From contig CP039999.1 of NCBI GenBank assembly GCA_013099195.1, forward strand, positions 1-64,000: a stretch of 64,000 bases of DNA, given 5' to 3'. Below are positions 26,096-33,494 of this stretch, in pieces. Position numbers and translations under genes: made by a program. Source of the DNA: Candidatus Saccharibacteria bacterium oral taxon 488. Its GTDB lineage: Bacteria > Patescibacteriota > Saccharimonadia > Saccharimonadales > Saccharimonadaceae. Each line of letters starts with the position of its first letter. Within the stretch, counting starts at the first letter, position 1. The notes under the pieces are model-generated. The model searched no databases. It had not been told where the DNA came from and saw only the letters and a list, made by a program, of their open reading frames with translations.

Positions 26096-26503
26096 CTATA
26101 CGTCGGTAGAATTACCGCCAAGACCAATTACGGTATTGAGGACAAATTGAATGATGGCGTAAGCAAATAGGGCGACGAGCAGACCAATGACGGCATAGAG
26201 AATGGTGTTCTTTGCCGAGGTGACGGCGTCTTTGTTGCCGCTAGAGACAACGTAGCGAAAACCACCAAAAATCAGCATCACCACAGCGAGGATACCGATG
26301 AAATAGAGCATGATGTTGATAATTTTTTTCACCAACGAGCTGTCACCGTTAGTTAAGTTGGTTGGCACGCCGTCGCCACGCGCATCATTGATGCCACGAG
26401 TGACGCCGCCCTCGCCGAGCGCGAACGCTGGAGTGCTCAAAACTACCGTGCCGACACCGATGGTCAGCATGATGCTAACGATACCTGCGAAAAACCTCTT
26501 CAT
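26096..26503 (-). CDS. Type IV secretion pilin-like protein 7, stand-alone copy
   Basis: The 135-residue protein has a signal peptide ending near STPAFAL, a mature N-terminus with GGVTRGINDARGDG, then two helices around SSGNKDAVTSAKN. It is closest to pilin 6. It lies 3.7 kb from the pilin operon on the opposite strand and has its own very strong promoter, so it may be the major or a separately controlled subunit. ATG 26503 is chosen from the promoter and the signal peptide. Confidence 0.85.
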   Translation of the reverse strand: MKRFFAGIVSIMLTIGVGTVVLSTPAFALGEGGVTRGINDARGDGVPTNLTNGDSSLVKKIINIMLYFIGILAVVMLIFGGFRYVVSSGNKDAVTSAKNTILYAVIGLLVALFAYAIIQFVLNTVIGLGGNSTDV

Positions 26504-26510
26504 GCGCGTT

Positions 26511-26539
26511 ATTATCCTCTCTCTTAGGTTTATTGTCAA
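26511..26539 (-). promoter_or_regulatory. Strong promoter of pilin 7, leaderless
   Basis: Perfect TTGACA (26539-26534), 17-bp spacer, GATAAT (26516-26511). Exactly 7 nt separate the -10 from the ATG, so transcription should start on the A of ATG. This is the clearest leaderless case in the window. Confidence 0.75.
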
Positions 26540-26555
26540 GTTTTGCGGCCCGCCT

Positions 26556-26573
26556 GCTAGCCGCAGGGCTAGC
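26556..26573. repeat. Perfect inverted repeat between pilin 7 and tRNA-Ser
   Basis: GCTAGCC and GGCTAGC flank a 4-nt loop. No T-run follows on either strand, so it is more likely an operator or a structural element than a terminator. It lies 17 bp upstream of the pilin 7 -35 box. Confidence 0.55.
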
Positions 26574-26611
26574 CAGACCACTGCTTCTATGATACACTAT
26601 TTTTGGCTCAT

Positions 26612-26704
26612 GGAGGAGTACCCAAGTGGCTGAAGGGGACGGTTTGCTAAATCGTTAGTACGGGGAGACCTGTAGCGGGAGTTCGAATCTCCCCTCCTCC
26701 GCCA
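26612..26704 (+). tRNA. tRNA-Ser (anticodon GCT), CCA encoded
   Basis: Acceptor GGAGGAG/CTCCTCC, anticodon loop TTGCTAA with GCT for AGC/AGU codons, long variable arm, T-arm with GTTCGAATC, and an encoded CCA. Confidence 0.93.
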
Positions 26705-26823
26705 GAGTTATGCCGCTCTCGTCTCGGTTTATCCGGGACTTATTTTATTGTTTTGTTTAGTACGCGGAGTGGGTATCGAATAGAATTTTGGGCCGATGGC
26801 ACCATCTAAATCAGGAAATATTA

Positions 26824-26852
26824 TTGACAAATTAAAAACCTTATGCTATTAT
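26824..26852 (+). promoter_or_regulatory. Strong promoter of the leader peptide and His-rich protein
   Basis: TTGACA (26824-26829), 17-bp spacer ending TGC, TATTAT (26847-26852). The predicted start is near 26859, only about 6 nt before the ATG of a 12-codon reading frame. Confidence 0.65.
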
Positions 26853-26864
26853 CCTAACATTGCT

Positions 26865-26903
26865 ATGGCCAGATCCATACAGATAAACATAAAAAGAATA
26901 TGA
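26865..26903 (+). CDS. Possible 12-residue leader peptide
   Basis: ATG 26865 opens MARSIQINIKRI, whose TGA overlaps the ATG of the next gene as ATGA. The next gene has only a poor ribosome site (AAAAAG), so reading this short frame could drive its translation. No run of a single regulatory amino acid is seen, so attenuation is not obvious. Confidence 0.4.
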   Translation: MARSIQINIKRI

Positions 26904-27253
26904 AATATTTATCACACATTATTACTACTACCACGATGGCACTGGGCCTGTCGACCAGCCTCGGCGTGTTTCTACACGATACGAATATTGATAAAGCGAT
27001 TGTTTCTGCTTGGCAACTCATGAGTGATGCGCGCCAGGTTGATGACGACCATCACAGCAAGCCGCATTCCTCACCGCACACTCACTCTGACCATCATGAT
27101 TTTTCAGGGGTGCTAAAGGACGGACAAACTCATCCGCGGACGACGCCGCGCAGCGCTGATCGCAAACACCTACACACCAAGCTTGTCAGTCGTGGTGGCG
27201 ATGGTGACATTGATGGGCATCGACTGATAGTCGATCCGATTAGCGTGAGCTGA
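26900..27253 (+). CDS. Small secreted His-rich protein, possibly metal-binding
   Basis: The 117-residue protein has an N-terminal hydrophobic stretch (TTTTMALGLSTSLGVFL). A His/Asp cluster follows at about 48-70 with runs such as DDDHHSKPHSSPHTHSDHHD, then a polar tail. Clustered His suggests zinc, nickel or copper binding or storage outside the cell, but I recognise no family. The strong promoter argues it is a real gene. Its 3' end overlaps convergent valS by 14 bp. Confidence 0.55.
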   Translation: MKYLSHIITTTTMALGLSTSLGVFLHDTNIDKAIVSAWQLMSDARQVDDDHHSKPHSSPHTHSDHHDFSGVLKDGQTHPRTTPRSADRKHLHTKLVSRGGDGDIDGHRLIVDPISVS

Positions 27254-29795
27254 TGACTTCGAGCTCGCCGATGAAGCGCTGGATGAGCTTTTCTTGCTCG
27301 GCCAGCTGCTGGCGAGTTTCCTCGACGAGATGGGCTGGCGCCTTTTCAACATAAGTTGGATTATCCAGCCGTGCTTGGAGGTTTGACAGGGTTCGCCGCG
27401 CTTCACCTAGCCGCACTTCCAGATCGGTCTGGTGCTGATAGAGTGTCTCCTCGTCAATATCCAACCACGCTTCCCTGTTTGCCGCCGCCAACCTAAGGCC
27501 TCGCGGTTGATCGGTGTGTGCAATTGACTCCAGGCGCATGAGGTGTTTAATGGTGTCTTGATTATCAGCGATGAGGCTGTCATTACCGTATAGTAGTCGA
27601 TATTTCTTATTACCTGGCAGTTCAGCGATCACCCAGCGGCCTTCCGCGACCAGCGTCTTCAGCTGTTCAAACTGCTCGGCGGCGATAGGGTCGAACTTTT
27701 CTGGGGTCGGCCAGTGGTCGCGCATCAAGATACCGTCGGTGTAATTAAGCGTCTGCCAAATAGTTTCAGTAACGAATGGCGCGAACGGATGAGCGATTTT
27801 CAGGCTGGTTGCCAGCGCCCATGACAGTAATGGGCGATTGATAGCAGTTTTTGATGACTCGATGTACCAATCAGCTAGGTCGTCCCAAATAGCGTGATAG
27901 ACCGTATCCGCGGCTTCAGAAAAGCGGTACTGCTCCAGGCGGACGGCGACGTTATTGGCGGCGTCATTCAGTTGGCGGATAATCCAGTGATCGGCCGGCG
28001 TCTGCGGCTCCAGGTCAACGATTTGATGTTCATCGCCGATTTGCGCCTCGACGAAACGAGCGATATTCCACAGCTTATTACAGAAATTGCGAGCAGCGAT
28101 GACCGCGCCCTTGTTAAATGCCTGGTGCTGTGCCGGCGCGCGGCCAGCGATGATGCCCATGCGAGTGGCGTCCGAGCCAAATTCTGACACTAGCTCCATT
28201 GGATTTATGACATTGCCCTTGGATTTGGACATTTTTTGATTATGTTCGTCGTTGACCATACCGTGCAGATAAACATCCTTGAACGGTAGTTTGCCGGTGC
28301 GGTACAGGCTAAGCATAATCATGCGTGCTACCCACGCCCGCATAATGTCCATACCAGTTTCCATCAGGCTGGTTGGGAAATATTTGGCTAGTTCCCCGCC
28401 GTTTAGGTAATCGGTAACGATGTACGGCCACTGGCCAGATGAGAACCAGGTATCAAAAGTGTCCTCTTCTCTGACATATGTTGTACCATTTACAACTATC
28501 TTTCGTTCGTCAGTACGAATGTTAAATATCCAGTCGCGTGGGTCGCTTTCATTGACGAATGCGGGAATCGGGATACCCCATGGGATTTGCCGGGAGATAT
28601 TCCAGTCTTTCAGTTGTTTAAGATAAGCGATGAGTTCTTTGCGTTTGGCAGCTGGATAAAAGGTAATCTCTTCCCTCTCTAAGGCTTCAATGGCTGGTTG
28701 AGCCAACGGCTGCATTTTAATAAACCACTGCTCCTTAACCATCGGCTCAATCACGCTGCCGCATTTGTAACAATGTCCGACGGCATGTTCAATGTCTGTT
28801 TCGCCGCGGCGCAGCTCTAGCGACTCCAAAGCCGCCAACACGCGGGTGCGGGCTTCTGCCGGCGTCAGGCCTAGGAATTGCGGCGGTACGTTGACCATCT
28901 TGCCTTCTTGGCTGATGATTTGTTTGAGCGGCAGATGGTGGCGCTGGGCCATTTCGAAGTCGTTCGGGTCGTGCGCTGGCGTAATTTTCACTGCGCCAGT
29001 ACCATAGTTCATATCGACGTACTCGTCGGCGATGATTGGGATTTCCTCGTCGGTGATTGGCAATAAAATTCGCGTACCGATGAGGTGTTTGTAGCGCTCG
29101 TCATCCGGGTGGACAGCCACTGCCACGTCGCCTAGCATGGTCTCCGGCCGCGTGGTGGCGACTACGATTTCGCCGATTTTATCCAGCGTCGGGTAAGCGA
29201 TTTGCCACAACTTCCCCTTTTCATTTTTATGCTCAACTTCAATGTCGGCGAAGCTGGTTTGGTGTTTGGTGCAATAATTAACGATCCGCTCACCGCGATA
29301 TACCAGACCATCATCCCACAGCTTTTTGAAGGTCTCGTACACTGTAGCGATGACTTTATCGTCCAGCGTAAAGGTCAAATGCCGCCAAGAAGCGCTGACG
29401 CCCAGAGCCCGCAGCTGCAACTCCATGTTGCCGCGTTTTTCTTCAACAAATTGCCAAACCTGGTCGTACAGTTGTTCACGTGAAAAGTCAAAACGGCTTT
29501 TTCCCTGTTTTGCCAGTTCTTTTTCATAAACTACCCATGTCTCAAAGCCAGCATGATCTGCCCCAGGAATAAATACCGCGTCGTCGCCCTTCATGCGGTG
29601 ATAGCGGATCATAATATCCTTCAAATTCATGTCTAGGGCATGGCCAATGTGCAAGTTACCATTAGCGTTGGGCGGCGGCATGACGATGGAGTACGGTTTG
29701 CCAGTGCCAGTCGGCTCTAATGCACCGCTAGTTTCCCACATGGCGTAAATGTTTGGTTCGTAATCGTTTGGGGTGTATTGTTTGGCTAATTGCAT
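27240..29795 (-). CDS. valS: Valyl-tRNA synthetase
   Basis: The 851-residue class I synthetase charges tRNA-Val. It has the HIGH motif in NLHIGHALD near residue 51, the editing domain, KMSKS in QKMSKSKGNV near 516, and the C-terminal coiled coil (QTDLEVRLGEARRTLSNLQA onward) found in ValRS. AGGA lies 8 nt before the ATG. Its leader of about 110 nt contains two parS-like sites and the coding region a third. Confidence 0.96.
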   Translation of the reverse strand: MQLAKQYTPNDYEPNIYAMWETSGALEPTGTGKPYSIVMPPPNANGNLHIGHALDMNLKDIMIRYHRMKGDDAVFIPGADHAGFETWVVYEKELAKQGKSRFDFSREQLYDQVWQFVEEKRGNMELQLRALGVSASWRHLTFTLDDKVIATVYETFKKLWDDGLVYRGERIVNYCTKHQTSFADIEVEHKNEKGKLWQIAYPTLDKIGEIVVATTRPETMLGDVAVAVHPDDERYKHLIGTRILLPITDEEIPIIADEYVDMNYGTGAVKITPAHDPNDFEMAQRHHLPLKQIISQEGKMVNVPPQFLGLTPAEARTRVLAALESLELRRGETDIEHAVGHCYKCGSVIEPMVKEQWFIKMQPLAQPAIEALEREEITFYPAAKRKELIAYLKQLKDWNISRQIPWGIPIPAFVNESDPRDWIFNIRTDERKIVVNGTTYVREEDTFDTWFSSGQWPYIVTDYLNGGELAKYFPTSLMETGMDIMRAWVARMIMLSLYRTGKLPFKDVYLHGMVNDEHNQKMSKSKGNVINPMELVSEFGSDATRMGIIAGRAPAQHQAFNKGAVIAARNFCNKLWNIARFVEAQIGDEHQIVDLEPQTPADHWIIRQLNDAANNVAVRLEQYRFSEAADTVYHAIWDDLADWYIESSKTAINRPLLSWALATSLKIAHPFAPFVTETIWQTLNYTDGILMRDHWPTPEKFDPIAAEQFEQLKTLVAEGRWVIAELPGNKKYRLLYGNDSLIADNQDTIKHLMRLESIAHTDQPRGLRLAAANREAWLDIDEETLYQHQTDLEVRLGEARRTLSNLQARLDNPTYVEKAPAHLVEETRQQLAEQEKLIQRFIGELEVISSR

Positions 29796-29859
29796 GAATA
29801 ATTCCTACTTTTCACGTGAAAAGCGAGCATCGCTACCGTCAAGATTTTTCACGTGAAAA
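29475..29859. other. Cluster of three parS-like ParB binding sites
   Basis: The core TTCACGTGAA occurs at about 29475-29484 (inside valS), 29811-29820 and 29848-29857. The two outer copies are perfect 14-bp palindromes TTTTCACGTGAAAA at 29809-29822 and 29846-29859. The standard parS site is TGTTTCACGTGAAACA. Three such 10-mers within 385 bp are not expected by chance. They lie about 29 kb from dnaA. Confidence 0.65.
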
Positions 29860-29910
29860 CTCAGACAATAGGCGTAAATGATCTCTCCACGCGGTTATAT
29901 TACCAAGCCA

Positions 29911-29916
29911 ATTATA
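29911..29916 (-). promoter_or_regulatory. Extended -10 promoter of valS
   Basis: TGG-TATAAT (29916-29911). The start near 29904 leaves a leader of about 110 nt before valS, unlike the leaderless genes. No T-box specifier or antiterminator is convincing. Confidence 0.55.
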
Positions 29917-29965
29917 CCACAGAAAAAGGGGCGGCAAAACCGCGGACGATGCCTGGCTGGGGGTG

Positions 29966-30889
29966 TTAACGCAGCGTTTGGTAGGCGCGGTACAGCCAGT
30001 AGCGGCAGCGCTGTAATGGCAAATCCCAAGCCCCGGCAAAGGTGACGTCATGTCCGCCAAATGAGCGTTTGAACTTGGTGAAGCCAGCCCACGGATGGTT
30101 TTTGTCGGCACCGTCGGGGGCGATGCCGTAGAGGTCAGCTTTGGTTAATCCGCGCTGCTGAGCGTCAATAATTGCCTCGGCCAGTAGGGCAGTGCCAGCG
30201 TTAAGTTTGCGGTGAGCTGGGTCTGATGAGGCGCCAGCGTGGGCGTAATATAGCGTGTCGCTGCTGTGGTAAAACAGGGCAGCGGCGATGGGCTGATCAT
30301 CAAGCGCGGCGTAATACAGCGTGGCTGCGCCGAGCGGGAAGAGAGTGGCGGCTTGCTGGCGGAAATAACTATCGGGGTGTGGTGTGATGCCGCGCTGCTG
30401 AGCGACCTCGTGGACAAATTTTAGCAAGATATCAATGTCATGCGGGTCGGTCGAGCGGTGGACAGAGACGCCTTTTTTATGATAATTGCGGTACACATTA
30501 CGAACTGGCTGTGCCATATGGGCGATCAGCTGGTCTTGCGGCTGGGTCAGGTCGATGACGTGCGAGTGCTCGGGCTGGAGCTTTTGGTAGGTGACCTTTT
30601 TCCAGCCGTGAGTTTGCAGATGGGCGGTAAAGTCGAGGTTGGTTGGCTCAACGCGCAGGAAAGTAACGCGGTGTGTTTTACCAAGCTGAGCTAGGGAATC
30701 AAGGGCTGCTGCGAGCGAATGCTCGTCATTGGCAGTAGGACCGTATGGGCAATACAGGCGGGAATTGCCAGTGCTGCGCTCTAAAATAGCCAAGTATTCC
30801 CAGTCCGGGCCGCTATCGCGAAAGGTGGTGCGCCCGAGCGACCCTTGAAAGGCTTGCCAGGCGGTTGATTGTAAAAAATGTTGGTTCAT
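29966..30889 (-). CDS. FemAB/FemX-type peptidoglycan bridge aminoacyltransferase
   Basis: The 307-residue protein has the tandem GNAT-like fold of FemABX enzymes. It starts NQHFLQSTAWQAFQGS and shows PVRNVYRNYHKKGVSV (as in FemX), AAALFYHSSDTLYYAHAGAS and LYGIAPDGADKNHPWAGFTK near the C-terminus. Family members add an amino acid from aminoacyl-tRNA to lipid II or pentapeptide. GAGGA precedes the ATG. Four serine tRNA genes occur in the window, but nothing shows which tRNA this enzyme uses. Confidence 0.9.
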   Translation of the reverse strand: MNQHFLQSTAWQAFQGSLGRTTFRDSGPDWEYLAILERSTGNSRLYCPYGPTANDEHSLAAALDSLAQLGKTHRVTFLRVEPTNLDFTAHLQTHGWKKVTYQKLQPEHSHVIDLTQPQDQLIAHMAQPVRNVYRNYHKKGVSVHRSTDPHDIDILLKFVHEVAQQRGITPHPDSYFRQQAATLFPLGAATLYYAALDDQPIAAALFYHSSDTLYYAHAGASSDPAHRKLNAGTALLAEAIIDAQQRGLTKADLYGIAPDGADKNHPWAGFTKFKRSFGGHDVTFAGAWDLPLQRCRYWLYRAYQTLR

Positions 30890-30907
30890 GTTGTAATCCT
30901 CACAACG

Positions 30908-32152
30908 TTAGATTGCTGTCATTGATAAACTTGGTTGCACTTCCAGGTCGTACGGGTCGGCGGGCTTGTCGATTTGGGCGCGGAAATAACCGAGCGCGGC
31001 GATCATGGCGGCGTTGTCGGTGCAGAGCTGGATGGGCGCGTATTCGATATCGATAGGCAAGGCCCGGCGTAGTTGGCGGCGTAATTCTTGATTGGCGGCG
31101 ACGCCACCGGCGATGACGACGGAGGCAGGCTGGAAATTGTCGTAAGCTTTCTTGGTCTTATCGACCAGGGTTTTAACGGCGGTGTACTGGAAACTGGCTG
31201 CCATATTATGCCTTAGACTGTCGTTTACTAGCTCTGGAAGCTCGTGCGACGGAAAGGTGAAGTCTTTGCCCACCTCGCGCTGAACGGTCCTCAGAACGGC
31301 TGTCTTGAGGCCAGAGAAGGAGAAATCGTACTCGCCATCAAGCTTGGCGATGGGCAGGTGAAAAGCGTGGGGATCGCCGAGCTCGGCTGCTTTGGCGATG
31401 GCAGGGCCGCCAGGGTAGGGCAGGCCAATGATTTTAGCGACCTTGTCGAACGCCTCGCCGACGGCATCGTCTTGGGTCTGGCCGATGAGTTGGTAGTCAC
31501 CGTGACCTTGGAATAGGACCAGCTGTGAATGTCCGCCAGAGACGATGAGGGCGAGGAGGGGGAAGGCGGGTTGATAATGCGGTAAAGACAGTGCCAAATT
31601 GCTGGAATTAACAACGGCTTCCGCACGCCGAGATGCTTTCTCGTCAGATTCTTTGGCGACTGCGGGACTCGCTTTGCTCAAACAGTCCTCGTCTCGCAAG
31701 GAATCTGACAAGCTCGCCTCTCGGGTTTGTGCAGATGTTGTTAATTCCAGCAATTTGTCATGTTTTGAGCCTCTCTTTCTCTGTTCGGTGATGAAATTAG
31801 CGTACACATGCGCCTCGACATGGTGTATCTTGTAGAGCGGCTTATTGTGAATGATGGCGAGGGTGCGGGCGGTGAGAGTGCCGATGAGCAGCGAGCCGAT
31901 CAGGCCGGGCGCGTAGGTGACGGCGATGGCATCGATGTCGTCCCAGGTGCAGCCGGCATCAGACAAAGCCTTTTTAATGACCGGGTTGATAACTTCCAGG
32001 TGGCTGCGGGCAGCGATTTCCGGGATGACGCCGCCGTATTCGGCATGGATGTCGATTTGGGAATTGACCACATTAGAAAGCAGGCGTTCGCCATCTTCAA
32101 CGACCGCCGCCGCTGTTTCATCGCAGCTGGACTCGATTCCCAAAATCCTCAT
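30908..32152 (-). CDS. tsaD: tRNA N6-threonylcarbamoyladenosine transferase TsaD with inserted segment
   Basis: TsaD transfers the threonylcarbamoyl group to A37 of ANN-decoding tRNAs. The 414-residue product shows GIESSCDETA, metal ligands His111 and His115 in HHVEAHVYA, LIVSGGHS, GGVAANQELR and the C-terminal CTDNAAMIAA. It is about 55-70 residues longer than usual: residues about 132-186 come from a palindromic DNA insertion (31595-31757), placed between the metal-binding helix and the SGGHS strand. The frame stays open, so the enzyme is probably functional with a surface loop. Leaderless promoter upstream. Confidence 0.93.
   Translation of the reverse strand: MRILGIESSCDETAAAVVEDGERLLSNVVNSQIDIHAEYGGVIPEIAARSHLEVINPVIKKALSDAGCTWDDIDAIAVTYAPGLIGSLLIGTLTARTLAIIHNKPLYKIHHVEAHVYANFITEQRKRGSKHDKLLELTTSAQTREASLSDSLRDEDCLSKASPAVAKESDEKASRRAEAVVNSSNLALSLPHYQPAFPLLALIVSGGHSQLVLFQGHGDYQLIGQTQDDAVGEAFDKVAKIIGLPYPGGPAIAKAAELGDPHAFHLPIAKLDGEYDFSFSGLKTAVLRTVQREVGKDFTFPSHELPELVNDSLRHNMAASFQYTAVKTLVDKTKKAYDNFQPASVVIAGGVAANQELRRQLRRALPIDIEYAPIQLCTDNAAMIAALGYFRAQIDKPADPYDLEVQPSLSMTAI
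31595..31757. repeat. Palindromic insertion element inside tsaD
   Basis: Perfect 21-bp inverted ends (31595-31615, starting CAAATTGCTGGAATT; complement at 31737-31757) enclose 121 bp that also pair in part (GTCAGATTC with GAATCTGAC, GGACT with AGTCC, CCGAGA with TCTCGG). The whole could fold into one long hairpin. It encodes about 55 polar residues in frame with tsaD. No transposase is present. It resembles in concept the in-gene palindromic elements of Rickettsia. Confidence 0.75.
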
Positions 32153-32160
32153 TTGCTTTT

Positions 32161-32186
32161 ATTATAGCAAATATAAGTGGTAAAAT
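32161..32186. promoter_or_regulatory. Divergent extended -10 promoters of tsaD and the Mur ligase, both leaderless
   Basis: Minus strand: TGC-TATAAT (32166-32161), 8 nt before the tsaD ATG. Plus strand: TGG-TAAAAT (32181-32186), 6 nt before the Mur ligase ATG at 32193. The two genes are only 40 bp apart. Confidence 0.6.
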
Positions 32187-32192
32187 AGGGAT

Positions 32193-33491
32193 ATGAAAGC
32201 CATATTGGTGAAGTTTGTAAGGAAAGTACTGCCGGGCGGGATGCTGCGGCGGTTAGAGAATGGGTATCGGCGGTTGCGCGTCAAGCTGGTTAGCGCGCGG
32301 TATGGTAATCCGTCAAAGCACCTCAGGGTAATCGCGGTGACGGGGACGAATGGCAAGACGACGACATCGTGCTATATTAATGAGATTTTGAAAGAGGCTC
32401 ATTTCACGACCGCAATGTTTACCACAGCGGTGATCGAGGTGGCGGGTGAGCGAAAACTCAACGACCTCAATGCCACGGTGGCGAGTACGGCGCGGATGCA
32501 GCGGTTTTTCCGCGATGCCAAGCGGGCGAACGCTGACTACATAGTGCTGGAGGTGACGAGTCATGCGCTGGATCAGCATAAGCTGGACGGTGTACCGATC
32601 GAGGCGGCGGTGATGACGAATTTGACACAGGATCACCTCGACTATCACAAGACGATGGAAGAGTACGCGGCGGCCAAGGGCAAGCTGTTTCAGCTGCGGC
32701 CGCGGTTTATCGTGCTCAACCGCGATGACGAGTGGTATGATTATTTCAATCAGTTTGTCGCCAGCGAGCAAAAGATGACGTATGGCCGAAGCGTGGAGGC
32801 TGAGGCAAAGATTACCCACGTCAAGTTGTACCGCAAGGGCACCGAGGCCGACGTAGTGCTGGATCATCAGACACACTTGGAGTTGGCGACAAATCTGCCG
32901 GGCGAGTTCAACGTGATGAATATGACGGCCGCGACGACGCTGGCGTATCTCTTGGGTGTCAAGCTGGAGGATATCCAGGAGGGCGTAGCGAATGTCGAGG
33001 CCGTGCCGGGGCGGTTTGAGCGAGCGGTCGAGGGGCTGGGCTATGACGTGATCGTTGATTATGCTCATACGCCGGATGCGCTGGAAAAACTGCTGGCGGC
33101 GGCCCGCGGCATCACCAAGCAGCGGGTGATCTTGGTGTTCGGGGCGTGTGGCGATCGTGATCAGGGCAAGCGACCGATTATGGGCGAGATCGCGGCGCGT
33201 GGGGCGGATCGGATTTTCCTGACTGATGAGGAGAGCTATAACGAAGATCCAGAACAAATCCGGCGGATGTTGATGGAGGGAATTGAGCGCGGTCGCGGTG
33301 ACGCAAAAACGACGGAAATTGCCGATCGGCATCAGGCGATTGAGCGAGCGCTTGGCTGCGCCAAGAAGGGCGATATGGTGCTGATCACCGGTATGGGTCA
33401 CGAGCAGTATCGGATCGTCAATGGTCAGCGGCTGCCGTGGAATGATAGCCAGGTGGTGCGCGAGATCGTTGGTCGGGAACGGGTGGCGTGA
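32193..33491 (+). CDS. Mur ligase family protein, MurE-like
   Basis: The 432-residue ligase has ATP loop TGTNGKTTT at 50-58, EVTSHALDQHKLDG, NLTQDHLDYHKTMEEY with the carbamylated-Lys region AAAKGKLF, and the C-terminal DYAHTPDALEKLL and GACGDRDQGKRP typical of MurE. Two things differ. The N-terminal UDP-substrate domain is only about 45 residues, so the ATP loop sits some 60 residues early. Also, at the DNPR site that selects meso-DAP, the sequence is EESYNEDP. It may add a different amino acid or act on a different muropeptide. Confidence 0.85.
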   Translation: MKAILVKFVRKVLPGGMLRRLENGYRRLRVKLVSARYGNPSKHLRVIAVTGTNGKTTTSCYINEILKEAHFTTAMFTTAVIEVAGERKLNDLNATVASTARMQRFFRDAKRANADYIVLEVTSHALDQHKLDGVPIEAAVMTNLTQDHLDYHKTMEEYAAAKGKLFQLRPRFIVLNRDDEWYDYFNQFVASEQKMTYGRSVEAEAKITHVKLYRKGTEADVVLDHQTHLELATNLPGEFNVMNMTAATTLAYLLGVKLEDIQEGVANVEAVPGRFERAVEGLGYDVIVDYAHTPDALEKLLAAARGITKQRVILVFGACGDRDQGKRPIMGEIAARGADRIFLTDEESYNEDPEQIRRMLMEGIERGRGDAKTTEIADRHQAIERALGCAKKGDMVLITGMGHEQYRIVNGQRLPWNDSQVVREIVGRERVA

Positions 33492-33494
33492 GGC

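Noticed and set aside
29796-29910. T-box riboswitch in the valS leader
   Set aside because: An ACCGCG stretch is present, but there is no GGGTGG context, specifier loop or terminator, and the leader is too short.
32313-33401. Long minus-strand open frame (362 codons) opposite the Mur ligase
   Set aside because: It is a shadow of a well-supported Mur ligase; the translation is rich in Arg, His and Gln without motifs.
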